64,000 nucleotides of DNA. Origin: Rivibacter subsaxonicus. GTDB taxonomy: Bacteria > Pseudomonadota > Gammaproteobacteria > Burkholderiales > Burkholderiaceae_C. Made by a program: the position numbers and the translations under genes. Numbering within the stretch: the first letter of the stretch is position 1; each line of letters opens with the position of its first letter. Where the stretch lies: the NCBI RefSeq assembly GCF_004217215.1, contig NZ_SHKP01000010.1, positions 38,980 through 102,979 on the forward strand. The letters run 5' to 3'. Under the pieces are notes generated by a model. That model did no database searches, was not told where the DNA came from, and worked only from the letters and a program-made list of their open reading frames with translations. This document shows positions 12,455-22,133 of this stretch, piece by piece.

Positions 12455-13366
12455 ATGGGACAAAAAATCCATCCGGTAGGCTTTCGCCTGCCCGTGACCC
12501 GCAACTGGTCGTCGCGCTGGTACGCGTCGAGCAAGAACTTCGCCGGCATGCTGGCCGAAGACCTGCAGGTTCGCGATTTCCTCAAGGCGCGTCTGAAGAA
12601 TGCCGCGGTCTCGCGCATCCTGATCGAGCGTCCGGCCAAGAACGCCCGCATCACCATCTACTCGGCGCGTCCCGGCGTGGTGATCGGCAAGAAGGGCGAG
12701 GACATCGAGAACCTCAAGGCCGAACTGACGCGCCGCCTCGGCGTGCCGGTCGCGGTCAACATCGAAGAGATCCGTAAGCCGGAAGTCGATGCTCAGCTGA
12801 TCGCCGACTCGATCACCCAGCAGCTCGAGAAGCGAATCATGTTCCGCCGTGCGATGAAGCGCGCGATGCAGAACGCGATGCGCCTGGGCGCGCAGGGTAT
12901 CAAGATCATGTCGGCCGGCCGCCTCAACGGCATCGAGATCGCCCGCACCGAGTGGTACCGCGAAGGCCGGGTGCCGCTTCACACGCTGCGCGCCGACATC
13001 GACTACGGTTTCTCGGAAGCCAAGACGACCTACGGCATCATCGGTGTCAAGGTCTGGGTCTATCGTGGCGACCGCCTGGCCAACGGCGAGGCGCCGACGC
13101 TCAAGGGCGGCGACGATCGTGAAGACGATCGCCGCAACCGTCGTGGTCCGCGCAGCGACCGTCCGGGTGGCGACCGCCGTCCGAGCGGTGGCCGTGGCGG
13201 CCCGGGTGCCCCTGGTGGCCCCGGCCGTGGCCCGCGCGCCGAAGCCGCACCGGCCGACAGCGACAGGCCGGCAGATGCCGCGACTGCCGCCCCCGCCGGC
13301 GATGCGCCCAAGGCTCCGGCCGTCAAGCGCGTGCGCAAGGTCGCCGCACCTGGCACCGGCGCATAA
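12455..13366 (+). CDS. rpsC: 30S ribosomal protein S3 with long disordered C-terminal tail
   Basis: Part of the mRNA entry channel. Residues 1 to about 210 are a normal S3: [12 protein letters not shown], the KH domain with [12 protein letters not shown], and a C-terminal domain ending in [10 protein letters not shown]. About 90 further residues follow, rich in Arg, Gly, Asp, Pro and Ala, with [16 protein letters not shown] charge clusters and RGG-like elements. E. coli S3 has 233 residues and this one has 303. The tail should protrude from the solvent side near mRNA entry; its function is unknown. Confidence 0.97.
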   Translation: MGQKIHPVGFRLPVTRNWSSRWYASSKNFAGMLAEDLQVRDFLKARLKNAAVSRILIERPAKNARITIYSARPGVVIGKKGEDIENLKAELTRRLGVPVAVNIEEIRKPEVDAQLIADSITQQLEKRIMFRRAMKRAMQNAMRLGAQGIKIMSAGRLNGIEIARTEWYREGRVPLHTLRADIDYGFSEAKTTYGIIGVKVWVYRGDRLANGEAPTLKGGDDREDDRRNRRGPRSDRPGGDRRPSGGRGGPGAPGGPGRGPRAEAAPADSDRPADAATAAPAGDAPKAPAVKRVRKVAAPGTGA

Positions 13367-13378
13367 GGAGAACAAGAC

Positions 13379-13795
13379 ATGCTGCAACCCGCTCGCCGCA
13401 AATACCGCAAGGAGCAGAAGGGCCGCAACACCGGCGTCGCCACTCGTGGCGCCACCGTGGCATTCGGTGAATTCGGCCTCAAGGCCACCGAACGCGGCCG
13501 TATCACCGCTCGCCAGATCGAGGCCGCGCGTCGCGCGATCTCGCGTCACGTGAAGCGCGGTGGTCGTATCTTCATCCGCATCTTCCCGGACAAGCCGATC
13601 TCGCAGAAGCCTGCCGAGGTCCGCATGGGCAACGGCAAGGGCAACCCGGAGTACTACGTGGCTGAGATCCAGCCCGGCAAGGTGCTCTACGAGATCAACG
13701 GCGTCGACGAAGTCCTCGCACGTGAGGCGTTCACGCTGGCTGCCGCCAAGCTGCCGCTGAAGTGCACCTTCGTCGCCCGCCAGGTCGGCACCTGA
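13379..13795 (+). CDS. rplP: 50S ribosomal protein L16
   Basis: A-site finger-region protein of the large subunit, 138 residues. It starts [17 protein letters not shown] and contains [19 protein letters not shown] and [20 protein letters not shown], including the arginine usually hydroxylated in this loop. AAGGAG precedes the start by eight bases. Confidence 0.98.
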   Translation: MLQPARRKYRKEQKGRNTGVATRGATVAFGEFGLKATERGRITARQIEAARRAISRHVKRGGRIFIRIFPDKPISQKPAEVRMGNGKGNPEYYVAEIQPGKVLYEINGVDEVLAREAFTLAAAKLPLKCTFVARQVGT

Positions 13796-13815
13796 GCCGG
13801 CACCGGAGACCACAC

Positions 13816-14016
13816 ATGAAAGCATCCGAACTCCGCACGAAGGACGTCGCGGCGCTCGAGCAGGAAATCAAGTCCCTGCTCAAGGCGCACTTCGGCCTGC
13901 GCATGCAGAAGGGTACCCAGCAGCTGAGCAACACCGCCAGCCTGCGCGATACCCGCCGTTCCATCGCTCGCGCCAAGACCATCCTGGCCGAGAAGAAGAA
14001 GGGAGCCGCGCAATGA
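13816..14016 (+). CDS. rpmC: 50S ribosomal protein L29
   Basis: Small helical protein at the tunnel exit; 66 residues from [15 protein letters not shown]. The in-frame sequence upstream is not family-like, so the ATG at 13816 with CACCGGAGAC before it is the start. The stop overlaps rpsQ by four bases. Confidence 0.97.
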   Translation: MKASELRTKDVAALEQEIKSLLKAHFGLRMQKGTQQLSNTASLRDTRRSIARAKTILAEKKKGAAQ

Positions 14017-14288
14017 CGCAAGCTCAAACCGCCGAGAAGAACACGCGCACGCTGGTCGGCCGCGTCGTCAGCGACAAGCGCGCCAAGACGATCACGGTGC
14101 TGGTCGAGCGTCGTGCCAAGCACGAGCTCTACGGCAAGATCGTCGCCACCTCGCGCAAGTACCACGCGCATGACGAGAACGGCGACTACCACCTCGGTGA
14201 CCTCGTCGAGATCGCCGAAGGGCGCCCGATCTCGAAGACCAAGTCGTGGGTCGTGACCCGCCTGGTCGAGAAGGCGCGCGGCATCTAA
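14013..14288 (+). CDS. rpsQ: 30S ribosomal protein S17
   Basis: Primary 16S rRNA 5'-domain protein with an OB fold; 91 residues. [23 protein letters not shown] and KKYHAHDE-like segments, then [20 protein letters not shown], identify it. It is the last gene before the terminator at 14331, which breaks the usual S10-spc continuity. Confidence 0.97.
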   Translation: MTQAQTAEKNTRTLVGRVVSDKRAKTITVLVERRAKHELYGKIVATSRKYHAHDENGDYHLGDLVEIAEGRPISKTKSWVVTRLVEKARGI

Positions 14289-14330
14289 GCCGACTTGAGC
14301 TCAAGGCCTTGCGAGGCCCTGTTCAGAAGA

Positions 14331-14368
14331 ACGACCTGGTGCTGGCAAGCTGGCACCCGGTCGTTTTT
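14331..14368 (+). terminator. Rho-independent terminator after rpsQ
   Basis: The arms at 14331-14342 and 14353-14364 pair over 12 bp with one mismatch, the loop is short, and T14364-T14368 follow. This ends the S10 transcript before the peroxiredoxin gene. Confidence 0.85.
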
Positions 14369-14412
14369 CATTTCGGGTCCGTTTGCGACTCTAGCCACCA
14401 GGAGACGAGAAG

Positions 14413-14925
14413 ATGATCAAGATCGGTGACAAGCTGCCCGCGGGCACGCTGCAGGAATATGTAGAGGTCGAGGGCAACGGCTGCTCGATCGGGCCGAACA
14501 GCTTCGAGATCCCGAAGCTCACGGCCGGCAAGACGATTGCGCTGTTCGCGCTGCCCGGCGCCTACACGCCGACCTGTTCGGCGCAGCATGTGCCCGGCTA
14601 TGTGCAGCACGCGGCCGACTTCAAGGCGGCCGGCGTCGACGAGATCTGGTGCGTGTCGGTCAACGATGCCTTCGTGATGGGTGCCTGGGGCCGCGACCAG
14701 AAGACGGCAGACAAGGTTCGCATGATGGCCGACGGCAGCGCGGCATTCGCCCAGGCCACCGGGCTGACGCTCGATCTCACCGCGCGCGGCATGGGCCTGC
14801 GCTCGGCGCGCTACTCGATGCTGGTCAAGGACGGCGTGGTCAAGACGCTCAACGTCGAAGGACCGGGCAAGTTCGAGGTCAGCGATGCCGCCACGCTGCT
14901 GGCTCAGGCCAAGGCGCTGGCCTGA
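14413..14925 (+). CDS. Peroxiredoxin of the Prx5 type
   Basis: Thiol peroxidase that reduces peroxides; 170 residues, cytoplasmic (no signal). The active-site segment is PGAYTPTCSAQHVPG with peroxidatic Cys55 and the preceding Thr52, and the supporting arginine lies in GLRSARYSMLVKDG. The only other cysteines are Cys24 and Cys79, so a resolving cysteine is not obvious and a glutathione- or 1-Cys-type cycle is possible. CAGGAG lies nine bases before the ATG. The gene is inserted between rpsQ and rplN, flanked by a terminator before and a promoter after it. Confidence 0.92.
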   Translation: MIKIGDKLPAGTLQEYVEVEGNGCSIGPNSFEIPKLTAGKTIALFALPGAYTPTCSAQHVPGYVQHAADFKAAGVDEIWCVSVNDAFVMGAWGRDQKTADKVRMMADGSAAFAQATGLTLDLTARGMGLRSARYSMLVKDGVVKTLNVEGPGKFEVSDAATLLAQAKALA

Positions 14926-14953
14926 CCAAAGCCAGGGAGCCCTCTCCACTTCT

Positions 14954-14996
14954 TTGCGTCTGGGCACTTGACGCAAGCTGGTGGATAAGGGATACT
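14954..14996 (+). promoter_or_regulatory. Promoter of the spc operon with a dyad over its -35
   Basis: TTGACG (14968-14973), a 17-base spacer and GATACT (14991-14996) make a good sigma-70 promoter about 200 bases before rplN. A perfect inverted repeat TTGCGTC/GACGCAA (14954-14960 with 14970-14976) covers the -35 box and could be an operator. The leader that follows contains a further CTCAGG/CCTGAG stem (15030-15045). Confidence 0.7.
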
Positions 14997-15203
14997 GCTG
15001 AGCTTCGCCGGGAAACCGGGTTGCGATCCCTCAGGGTCTCCTGAGCGCCTGACAAAGGCAGTGGACGCGCAATTCGACTCCCGGTCTCGCCCTTCGAGGG
15101 TGGCGGCCGCTGGCAAATGAGCGAGCGGTCTTCGCCCCACGGGACCAAGACTGACCGCTGGCCGCCCATGGTGGGTGTCGTGCGGGACAAGTTGGGGACA
15201 GAC

Positions 15204-15572
15204 ATGATCCAAATGCAATCGCGACTTGATGTCGCGGACAACACTGGCGCGAAGAGCGTCATGTGCATCAAGGTGCTGGGCGGCTCCAAGCGCCGCTACG
15301 CCGGCATCGGCGATGTCATCAAGGTCTCCATCAAGGAGGCTGCGCCGCGTGGTCGCGTGAAGAAGGGCGAGATCTACAACGCCGTCGTCGTGCGCACCGC
15401 CAAGGGCGTTCGTCGCCAGGACGGCTCGCTGGTCAAGTTCGACGGCAATGCCGCCGTGCTGCTCAACGCCAAGCTCGAGCCCATTGGCACCCGCATCTTC
15501 GGCCCGGTCACGCGTGAACTGCGTACCGAGCGCTTCATGAAGATCGTGTCGCTCGCGCCCGAAGTGCTGTGA
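15204..15572 (+). CDS. rplN: 50S ribosomal protein L14
   Basis: Intersubunit-bridge protein, 122 residues, starting [17 protein letters not shown], the invariant family N-terminus. Earlier in-frame starts are in the leader and are rejected. It carries [19 protein letters not shown] and ends [12 protein letters not shown]. First gene of the spc operon here. Confidence 0.98.
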   Translation: MIQMQSRLDVADNTGAKSVMCIKVLGGSKRRYAGIGDVIKVSIKEAAPRGRVKKGEIYNAVVVRTAKGVRRQDGSLVKFDGNAAVLLNAKLEPIGTRIFGPVTRELRTERFMKIVSLAPEVL

Positions 15573-15597
15573 GCGAACAGCGTCCAAAGGACAGGTC

Positions 15598-15924
15598 ATG
15601 AACAAGATTCGCAAAGGCGACCAGGTCATCGTGCTGACTGGTCGCGACAAGGGCAAGCGCGGCGTCATCTCGGCGCGCGTCGACGTCGATCACGTGCTCG
15701 TCGAGGGCGTCAACGTGGTCAAGAAGCACGTCAAGCCCAACCCGCTCAAGGGCACGACCGGTGGCATCGTCGACAAGACCATGCCGATTCACCAGTCCAA
15801 CGTGGCGATCTACAACCCCGCATCGGCCAAGGCCGACCGCGTGGGCATCAAGCTGCTTGATGACGGCAAGAAGGTGCGCGTTTTCAAGTCGAGTGGTGAG
15901 CAGATCCCTGCGCCCAAGGCCTGA
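15598..15924 (+). CDS. rplX: 50S ribosomal protein L24
   Basis: Assembly-initiator protein with a KOW motif ([18 protein letters not shown], about residues 7-25); 108 residues. VKKHVKPNP and [20 protein letters not shown] match the family. Confidence 0.97.
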   Translation: MNKIRKGDQVIVLTGRDKGKRGVISARVDVDHVLVEGVNVVKKHVKPNPLKGTTGGIVDKTMPIHQSNVAIYNPASAKADRVGIKLLDDGKKVRVFKSSGEQIPAPKA

Positions 15925-15939
15925 CGCTAGAGGTTCAAC

Positions 15940-16479
15940 ATGGCACGTCTGCAACAGTTCTACCGCGAAAAAGTGGTGCCGGACCTCGTCGAGAAGTTCG
16001 GCTACAAGTCGGTGATGCAAGTCCCGCGTCTCGAGAAGATCACGCTCAACATGGGCGTGAGCGAGGCGGTCTCCGACAAGAAGGTCATGGATCACGCAGT
16101 TGGTGACCTGACCAAGATCGCCGGCCAGAAGCCGGTGGTCACCAAGTCGAAGAAGGCGATTGCCGGCTTCAAGATCCGTGACGGCGTGCCCATCGGCACG
16201 ATGGTCACGCTGCGCGGTGTGCGCATGTACGAATTCCTGGATCGCTTCGTGACGATCGCGCTGCCCCGCGTGCGCGACTTCCGCGGCATCTCGGGTCGCG
16301 CCTTCGACGGCCGTGGCAACTACAACATCGGCGTCAAAGAGCAGATCATTTTCCCCGAGATCGAGTACGACAAGATCGACGCGCTCCGCGGGATGAATAT
16401 CAGCATCACGACGACCGCGAAGAACGACGAGGAGGCCAAGGCTCTTCTCGCCGCCTTCAAATTCCCGTTCAAGAACTGA
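15940..16479 (+). CDS. rplE: 50S ribosomal protein L5
   Basis: 5S rRNA-binding protein contacting the P-site tRNA; 179 residues. The conserved [39 protein letters not shown] and [16 protein letters not shown] segments are present. Confidence 0.98.
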   Translation: MARLQQFYREKVVPDLVEKFGYKSVMQVPRLEKITLNMGVSEAVSDKKVMDHAVGDLTKIAGQKPVVTKSKKAIAGFKIRDGVPIGTMVTLRGVRMYEFLDRFVTIALPRVRDFRGISGRAFDGRGNYNIGVKEQIIFPEIEYDKIDALRGMNISITTTAKNDEEAKALLAAFKFPFKN

Positions 16480-16487
16480 GGTGACCT

Positions 16488-16793
16488 GTGGCCAAGGTTT
16501 CGATCAAGCAGCGTGAGCTGAAGCGAGAGCAGATGGTCGCCAAGTTCGCGAAGAAATACGCTGAACTCAAGGCAATCATCGACGACGCCGGCAAGTCCGA
16601 CGAAGAGCGCTACACCGCGCGCCTGGCGCTGCAGAAGCTGCCGCGCAATGCGTACCCGACGCGCCTGCGCAACCGCTGCGAGCTGACCGGTCGCCCGCGT
16701 GGCACGTTCCGCACCTTCGGTCTGGGGCGCAGCAAGATCCGTGAGCTGGCGTTCAAGGGTGACATCCCCGGTGTCATCAAGGCCAGCTGGTAA
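16488..16793 (+). CDS. rpsN: 30S ribosomal protein S14 (zinc-free form)
   Basis: Small-subunit head protein of 101 residues starting with GTG at 16488 ([11 protein letters not shown]). The length and the absence of a CxxC pair mark the non-zinc (C-minus) form. [23 protein letters not shown] is the family signature. GAGGTGA just upstream is the ribosome-binding site. Confidence 0.97.
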   Translation: MAKVSIKQRELKREQMVAKFAKKYAELKAIIDDAGKSDEERYTARLALQKLPRNAYPTRLRNRCELTGRPRGTFRTFGLGRSKIRELAFKGDIPGVIKASW

Positions 16794-16819
16794 GTCGGCG
16801 CTGAATAGGAGTTCATCCC

Positions 16820-17215
16820 ATGAGCATGAGTGATCCCATCGCCGACATGCTGACCCGCATCCGCAACGCGCAACTGGTCGAGAAGACCAAGGTCGCGATG
16901 CCGGCTTCGAAGGTCAAGGTCGCGATCGCCCAGGTCCTGAAGGACGAGGGCTACATCGACGGATTCGCCGTCAAGAGCGAGGACGGCAAGTCCGCGCTCG
17001 AGATTGCGCTGAAGTACTACGCCGGTCGCCCGGTCATCGAGCGCATCGAGCGCGTGAGCCGTCCCGGCCTGCGCGTCTACAAGGGTCGCCACGACATTCC
17101 GCAGGTCATGAATGGCCTCGGTGTGGCGATCGTGACCACGCCGCAAGGCGTGATGACGGACCGCAAGGCCCGCGCTGCCGGTATCGGTGGCGAGGTCCTG
17201 TGCTACGTCGCCTGA
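16820..17215 (+). CDS. rpsH: 30S ribosomal protein S8
   Basis: Central-domain 16S-binding protein and, in E. coli, the repressor of the spc operon; 131 residues. [14 protein letters not shown] at the N-terminus and [26 protein letters not shown] at the C-terminus are diagnostic. Confidence 0.98.
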   Translation: MSMSDPIADMLTRIRNAQLVEKTKVAMPASKVKVAIAQVLKDEGYIDGFAVKSEDGKSALEIALKYYAGRPVIERIERVSRPGLRVYKGRHDIPQVMNGLGVAIVTTPQGVMTDRKARAAGIGGEVLCYVA

Positions 17216-17232
17216 CGCGAAGGAGCTGAAAC

Positions 17233-17766
17233 ATGTCCCGCGTAGGAAAAATGCCGATCGCCGTGCCGCAAGGTGTGGACGTTGCGATCACCGCTGAGCA
17301 GATCACCGTCAAGGGTTCGCTCGGCACGCTGTTGCAGTCGATGAGCCCGCTGGTGTCGGTCAAGAACGAAGGCGGTTCGCTGAACTTCGCGCCGGTCGAC
17401 GAGACCGCGGCCGCGAACGCGATGAGCGGCACGATGCGTGCGCTGGTGGCCAACATGGTCAACGGCGTCAGCAAGGGCTTCGAAAAGAAGCTGAACCTGG
17501 TCGGCGTGGGTTTCCGGGCCCAGGCCCAGGGCCAGAAGCTGAACCTGCAGATCGGGTTCTCGCATCCGGTCGCCAAGGAAATGCCGGCCGGCATCAAGGT
17601 CGAGTGCCCGACGCAGACCGAGATCCTCATCAAGGGATCGGACCGCCAGGTGGTGGGCCAGATCGCCGCCGAGGTGCGCGCGATCCGTCCGCCGGAGCCC
17701 TACAAGGGCAAGGGCATCCGTTACTCCGATGAAAAGGTCTCTCTCAAAGAGACCAAGAAGAAGTAA
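17233..17766 (+). CDS. rplF: 50S ribosomal protein L6
   Basis: Protein near the GTPase-associated centre; 177 residues. It starts [17 protein letters not shown], and the C-terminal [18 protein letters not shown] signature is present. AAGGAG lies nine bases before the ATG. Confidence 0.98.
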   Translation: MSRVGKMPIAVPQGVDVAITAEQITVKGSLGTLLQSMSPLVSVKNEGGSLNFAPVDETAAANAMSGTMRALVANMVNGVSKGFEKKLNLVGVGFRAQAQGQKLNLQIGFSHPVAKEMPAGIKVECPTQTEILIKGSDRQVVGQIAAEVRAIRPPEPYKGKGIRYSDEKVSLKETKKK

Positions 17767-17777
17767 GGAGCAGCACG

Positions 17778-18143
17778 ATGTTGAACCAGAAAGAACAGCG
17801 CCTGCGTCGTGCCCGCCAGACCCGCGCCCGCATTGCACTGCAACGCGTGGCCCGTCTGACGGTGTTCCGCTCCAACCTGCATATCTATGCAAGCGTCATT
17901 TCCGACGACGGCCAGCAGGTGCTCGCAAGCGCCTCGACCGCCGAAAAGGAAGTGCGCGCCCAGCTCGGCGCGGAGGGCAAGGGTGGCAATGCCGCCGCTG
18001 CCGCCATCGTCGGCAAGCGTATCGCCGAAAAGGCCAAGGCCGCCGGCATCGAGAAGGTCGCGTTCGACCGCTCCGGTTTTGCGTACCACGGCCGCGTGAA
18101 GGCGCTGGCCGAGGCAGCGCGCGAAGCTGGTCTGCAGTTCTGA
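17778..18143 (+). CDS. rplR: 50S ribosomal protein L18
   Basis: 5S rRNA-binding protein of 121 residues. It has an arginine-rich N-terminus ([13 protein letters not shown]), [10 protein letters not shown], and the C-terminal [26 protein letters not shown] typical of L18. Confidence 0.97.
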   Translation: MLNQKEQRLRRARQTRARIALQRVARLTVFRSNLHIYASVISDDGQQVLASASTAEKEVRAQLGAEGKGGNAAAAAIVGKRIAEKAKAAGIEKVAFDRSGFAYHGRVKALAEAAREAGLQF

Positions 18144-18159
18144 CGCACAAGGAAACAGC

Positions 18160-18678
18160 ATGGCAAAGTTTCAACCCCGCGCCCAGACCGAAGCGAACGA
18201 AGACGGCCTGAAGGAAAAGATGATTCAGGTGAACCGCGTGACCAAGGTGGTCAAGGGCGGTCGCACCATGAGCTTCGCCGCGTTGACCGTGGTCGGTGAC
18301 GGCGATGGCCGCGTCGGCATGGGCAAGGGCAAGGCCAAGGAAGTGCCGGTCGCAGTGCAGAAGGCCATGGAGTCTGCGCGCCGCAACATGGTCAAGGTCA
18401 GCCTGACGAACGGCACCGTGCATCACCGCGTGATCGGCGAGCACGGCGCGGCCCGCGTGCTGCTGCAACCGGCGTCGCCCGGTACCGGCGTCATCGCCGG
18501 TGGCCCGATGCGCGCGGTCTTCGACGTCATGGGCGTCAAGGACATCGTTGCCAAGAGCCATGGCTCGACCAACCCGTACAACATGGTTCGCGCCACGTTC
18601 GATGCGCTGACCCGTTCGACCACGCCCGCCCAGGTGGCGGCCAAGCGTGGCCTGACGGTGGAAGACATCTTCAATTGA
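18160..18678 (+). CDS. rpsE: 30S ribosomal protein S5
   Basis: Decoding-fidelity protein at the mRNA entry site, 172 residues. The S5 double-strand-binding region includes [36 protein letters not shown], and [33 protein letters not shown] follows. Confidence 0.98.
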   Translation: MAKFQPRAQTEANEDGLKEKMIQVNRVTKVVKGGRTMSFAALTVVGDGDGRVGMGKGKAKEVPVAVQKAMESARRNMVKVSLTNGTVHHRVIGEHGAARVLLQPASPGTGVIAGGPMRAVFDVMGVKDIVAKSHGSTNPYNMVRATFDALTRSTTPAQVAAKRGLTVEDIFN

Positions 18679-18698
18679 GCCGCGCCCCGGAGAACGAC

Positions 18699-18884
18699 AT
18701 GACGACCGAAAAGAAGACGGTTACCGTCAAGCTGGTCAGGAGCCCGATCGGCACGCGCGAATCTCATCGCGCCACGGTGGTGGGCCTGGGCCTGCGCAAG
18801 CTCAACAGTGTGTCGACCCTGGAAGACACGCCGTCGGTGCGCGGCATGATCAACAAGATCAGTTACCTCGTGCAGGTGCTGTAA
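18699..18884 (+). CDS. rpmD: 50S ribosomal protein L30
   Basis: Small large-subunit protein of 61 residues from the ATG at 18699 ([18 protein letters not shown]), preceded by CCGGAG. A TTG at 18675 in frame would overlap rpsE but adds eight non-family residues. [32 protein letters not shown] is the L30 core. Confidence 0.96.
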   Translation: MTTEKKTVTVKLVRSPIGTRESHRATVVGLGLRKLNSVSTLEDTPSVRGMINKISYLVQVL

Positions 18885-18907
18885 GCAGCGCTGCGCAGGA
18901 GAATTCG

Positions 18908-19339
18908 ATGGAACTCAACTCCCTCAAGCCCGGCTCGGGCTCCAAGCGCGCCAAGCGTCGCGTCGGTCGCGGCATCGGCTCCGGCCTGGGCAAGACCGCG
19001 GGTCGCGGCCACAAGGGCCAGAAGTCGCGCGCCGGTGGCTACCACAAGGTGGGCTTCGAAGGCGGCCAGATGCCGCTGCAGCGTCGCCTGCCCAAGCGTG
19101 GCTTCAAGTCGACCACTGCCAAGTACAACGCCGAGGTCACGCTCGCCGACCTCGAGCGCCTGGGCGCGGCCGAAGTCGACATGCTGGCGCTCAAGACCGC
19201 CGGCCTGGTGCCGCATCGTGCGAAGAACGTGAAGGTCATCCTGGCCGGCGCGATCACCACGAAGGTCGCGCTCAAGGGCGTGCTGGCCACGGCCGGTGCG
19301 AAGGCTGCGATCGAGGCCGCTGGCGGCTCGGTGGCCTGA
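18908..19339 (+). CDS. rplO: 50S ribosomal protein L15
   Basis: Late-assembly 23S-binding protein, 143 residues. It has the glycine/arginine-rich N-terminal extension ([23 protein letters not shown]), then [10 protein letters not shown]. The spacing to secY is 42 bases. Confidence 0.97.
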   Translation: MELNSLKPGSGSKRAKRRVGRGIGSGLGKTAGRGHKGQKSRAGGYHKVGFEGGQMPLQRRLPKRGFKSTTAKYNAEVTLADLERLGAAEVDMLALKTAGLVPHRAKNVKVILAGAITTKVALKGVLATAGAKAAIEAAGGSVA

Positions 19340-19381
19340 ACGCGCGTCTGAACAGCAAGAAGAAGTCCTAGGACGGCAGCT

Positions 19382-20695
19382 TTGGCATCCACCAACGCGA
19401 ATCAACTGGCCAAGAGCGGCAAGTTCGGCGACCTGCGTCGCCGGCTTGTGTTCCTGTTGCTGGCCCTCGTGGTCTACCGCATCGGGGCGCATATCCCGGT
19501 GCCGGGGATCGATCCTGCGCAGCTGCAGCAGCTGTTCCAGGGTCAGCAGGGCGGCATCCTGAGCCTGTTCAACATGTTCTCGGGCGGTGCGCTGTCGCGC
19601 TTCACCGTCTTCGCGCTGGGGATCATGCCGTACATCTCGGCCTCGATCATCATGCAGCTGATGAGCTACGTGGTGCCGAGCCTGGAAGCGCTCAAGAAAG
19701 AGGGCGAGAGCGGTCGTCGCCGGATCACGCAGTACACGCGCTACGGCACGCTGGGTCTGGCGCTGTTCCAGGCGATGGGCATCGCGTTCGCGCTCGAGGC
19801 CTCGGCCGGCCTGGTACTGAGCCCCGGTATCGGCTTTCGCGTGACGACGGTCGTCAGCCTGGTGTCGGGCACGATGTTCCTGATGTGGCTGGGCGAGCAG
19901 ATCACCGAGCGCGGTCTGGGCAACGGCATCTCGATCATCATCTTCGCGGGCATCGCGGCTGGCCTGCCGAGCGCCATCGGCGGCCTGTTCGAGTTGATCC
20001 GCACCGGAGCGATGAGCATCATCGCGGCGCTGTTCATCATTGCGGTCGTGATCGCGGTGACCTACTTCGTCGTGTTCGTCGAGCGCGGCCAGCGCAAGAT
20101 CCTGGTGAACTACGCCAAGCGCCAGGTCGGCAACAAGGTCTATGGCGGCCAGTCCTCGCACCTGCCGCTGAAGATCAACATGGCCGGCGTGATCCCGCCG
20201 ATCTTCGCCTCGTCGATCATCCTGCTGCCGGCGACGCTGGTGGGCTGGGTCGCGGTGGGTGACGGCATGCGCTGGCTCAAGGACATCGCCTCGGCGCTGT
20301 CGCCGGGTCAGCCGATCTACGTGATGCTCTATGCAGCGGCGATCGTGTTCTTCTGCTTCTTCTACACGGCGCTGGTGTTCAACAGCCGCGAGACCGCAGA
20401 CAACCTGAAGAAGAGCGGCGCGTTCATCCCGGGCATTCGTCCGGGCGAGCAGACCGCCAAGCACATCGACAAGATCCTCGGGCGCCTGACGCTGGCCGGC
20501 GCTGCCTACATCACGCTGGTGTGCCTGCTGCCCGAGTTCCTGGTCCTCAAGTACAACGTGCCGTTCTACTTTGGTGGCACCTCCCTGTTGATCATCGTCG
20601 TCGTGACGATGGACTTCTGGGCCCAGGTTCAGAGTTATGTGATGAGCCAGCAGTACGAATCGCTGCTCAAGAAGGCCAATTTCAAGGCCAGCTGA
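19382..20695 (+). CDS. secY: Protein translocase subunit SecY
   Basis: Channel-forming subunit of the Sec translocon with ten expected transmembrane helices; 437 residues. It starts with TTG at 19382, giving [21 protein letters not shown], which matches the family N-terminus; no ATG fits. A TAGGA ribosome-binding site lies about ten bases upstream. VPGID in the first periplasmic segment, the cytoplasmic [12 protein letters not shown] loop and the C-terminal [16 protein letters not shown] are present. Confidence 0.97.
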   Translation: MASTNANQLAKSGKFGDLRRRLVFLLLALVVYRIGAHIPVPGIDPAQLQQLFQGQQGGILSLFNMFSGGALSRFTVFALGIMPYISASIIMQLMSYVVPSLEALKKEGESGRRRITQYTRYGTLGLALFQAMGIAFALEASAGLVLSPGIGFRVTTVVSLVSGTMFLMWLGEQITERGLGNGISIIIFAGIAAGLPSAIGGLFELIRTGAMSIIAALFIIAVVIAVTYFVVFVERGQRKILVNYAKRQVGNKVYGGQSSHLPLKINMAGVIPPIFASSIILLPATLVGWVAVGDGMRWLKDIASALSPGQPIYVMLYAAAIVFFCFFYTALVFNSRETADNLKKSGAFIPGIRPGEQTAKHIDKILGRLTLAGAAYITLVCLLPEFLVLKYNVPFYFGGTSLLIIVVVTMDFWAQVQSYVMSQQYESLLKKANFKAS

Positions 20696-20715
20696 TCAAG
20701 GAACGACCACGCGCT

Positions 20716-20934
20716 ATGTCAAAGGATGACGTCATCCAGATGCAGGGCGAGATCCTCGAGAACCTGCCGAACGCGACGTTTCGAGTAAAGCTGGAGAACG
20801 GGCATGTGGTGCTCGGTCATATCTCCGGAAAGATGCGGATGCACTACATCCGCATCCTGCCGGGGGACAAGGTGACCGTTGAACTCACGCCCTACGATTT
20901 GAGTCGGGCTCGCATCGTCTTCCGGGCGAAGTGA
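20716..20934 (+). CDS. infA: Translation initiation factor IF-1
   Basis: S1-fold factor that binds the 30S A site; 72 residues. It reads [20 protein letters not shown] at the start, and the nucleic-acid-binding strands include [19 protein letters not shown] and the C-terminal [12 protein letters not shown]. Its place between secY and rpmJ is the usual betaproteobacterial order. Confidence 0.97.
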   Translation: MSKDDVIQMQGEILENLPNATFRVKLENGHVVLGHISGKMRMHYIRILPGDKVTVELTPYDLSRARIVFRAK

Positions 20935-20986
20935 GCGACAAGCGCAACACCCCGGAAGCACGCTAGAGACAGTCTAGGAGAAGACC

Positions 20987-21100
20987 ATGAAGGTAGCCGC
21001 ATCGGTCAAGAAGATGTGCCGCAATTGCAAGATCATCCGTCGCAAGGGCGTGGTGCGTGTCATCTGCACCGACCCGCGCCACAAGCAGCGCCAGGGTTGA
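20987..21100 (+). CDS. rpmJ: 50S ribosomal protein L36 (zinc-ribbon form)
   Basis: A 37-residue protein of the large subunit. Zinc ligands are Cys11, Cys14, Cys27 and His32, so this is the zinc-containing paralogue. It starts [11 protein letters not shown] after a TAGGAGAAG ribosome-binding site and ends in a TGA at 21098-21100. Confidence 0.95.
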   Translation: MKVAASVKKMCRNCKIIRRKGVVRVICTDPRHKQRQG

Positions 21101-21129
21101 TCAGGCACGACCACGTACAGAGGTAGAAC

Positions 21130-21495
21130 ATGGCACGTATTGCTGGCATCAACATCCCGCCGCACAAGCACGCTGAGATCGGCCTGACCGCCATCTATGG
21201 CATTGGCCGTACCACGGCGCAGAAGATCTGCACCGCCTGCGGCATTGCCTTCGACAAGAAGGTCAAGGATCTCAACGACACCGATCTCGAGAAGATCCGT
21301 GACGCGGTGGGTCAACTCACGATCGAGGGCGACCTGCGTCGCGAGACCACGATCAACATCAAGCGTCTGATGGACCTGGGCTGCTACCGCGGCTTCCGTC
21401 ATCGTCGCGGCCTGCCGATGCGCGGTCAGCGCACCCGCACGAATGCGCGTACCCGCAAGGGCCCGCGCAAGTCGCCCACCGCGCAGAAGAAGTGA
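21130..21495 (+). CDS. rpsM: 30S ribosomal protein S13
   Basis: Head protein that forms bridges to the 50S subunit and contacts P-site tRNA; 121 residues. The N-terminus is [26 protein letters not shown], and the tail [15 protein letters not shown] reaches toward tRNA. In E. coli the S4-binding pseudoknot precedes this gene; only 29 bases separate it from rpmJ here. Confidence 0.98.
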   Translation: MARIAGINIPPHKHAEIGLTAIYGIGRTTAQKICTACGIAFDKKVKDLNDTDLEKIRDAVGQLTIEGDLRRETTINIKRLMDLGCYRGFRHRRGLPMRGQRTRTNARTRKGPRKSPTAQKK

Positions 21496-21522
21496 CGCGT
21501 TCGAGACTGAAAGAGACTCAGC

Positions 21523-21927
21523 ATGGCTAAAGCTCCCGCCAATTCCGCCGCCTCGCGCGTGCGCAAGAAGGTCCGCAAGAACGTTGCGGACGGTATTGCA
21601 CACGTCCACGCGTCGTTCAACAACACCATCATCACGATCACCGACCGGCAGGGCAACTCGCTGTCGTGGGCGTCGAGCGGTGGCCAGGGCTTCAAGGGCT
21701 CGCGCAAGTCGACCCCGTTTGCGGCGCAGGTTGCTGCCGAGAACGCCGGCCGCCAGGCGATCGACCAGGGCATCAAGAACCTCGAAGTGCAGATCAAGGG
21801 CCCCGGCCCGGGTCGCGAGTCGTCGGTTCGTGCGCTGGCCTCGCTGGGCATCCGCATCGTCTCGATCTCCGACGTGACGCCGGTGCCGCACAACGGCTGC
21901 CGTCCGCAGAAGCGTCGTCGCATCTGA
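21523..21927 (+). CDS. rpsK: 30S ribosomal protein S11
   Basis: Platform protein of 134 residues. [31 protein letters not shown] and the C-terminal [18 protein letters not shown] (the isoaspartate-prone region in E. coli) are intact. Confidence 0.98.
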   Translation: MAKAPANSAASRVRKKVRKNVADGIAHVHASFNNTIITITDRQGNSLSWASSGGQGFKGSRKSTPFAAQVAAENAGRQAIDQGIKNLEVQIKGPGPGRESSVRALASLGIRIVSISDVTPVPHNGCRPQKRRRI

Positions 21928-21933
21928 GTCAGC

Positions 21934-22046
21934 AGCGCGACCGCCAAGGTCGCGCTACAATTCGGGGTTTCCCGAGCAGCCGGCGTGGCCCTTGTGCCCC
22001 GCCGGCTCTTTCACTGAAGAGCCGCATTCGCACGCGAGGCGCTCTT
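21934..22046 (+). promoter_or_regulatory. Structured leader with competing helices before rpsD
   Basis: A perfect 9-bp hairpin AGCGCGACC/GGTCGCGCT (21934-21956) leads the element. Helix A is AGCCGGCG/CGCCGGCT (21978-21985 with 22000-22007). Helix B is CGGCTCTT/AAGAGCCG (22003-22010 with 22017-22024) and uses bases of A. Helix C is AAGAGC/GCTCTT (22017-22022 with 22041-22046) and uses bases of B. Overlapping, mutually exclusive stems are the layout of an attenuator or protein-binding switch. S4, encoded just downstream, is a known translational repressor of its operon. Confidence 0.5.
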
Positions 22047-22133
22047 CTTAAGCCCACCGTCTGAGCGTCCACAACAACACTCGCCAGACTCGCGCGGTAG
22101 CAGTCGACCGCGTCAGAAAACCAAGGAAGCAAC

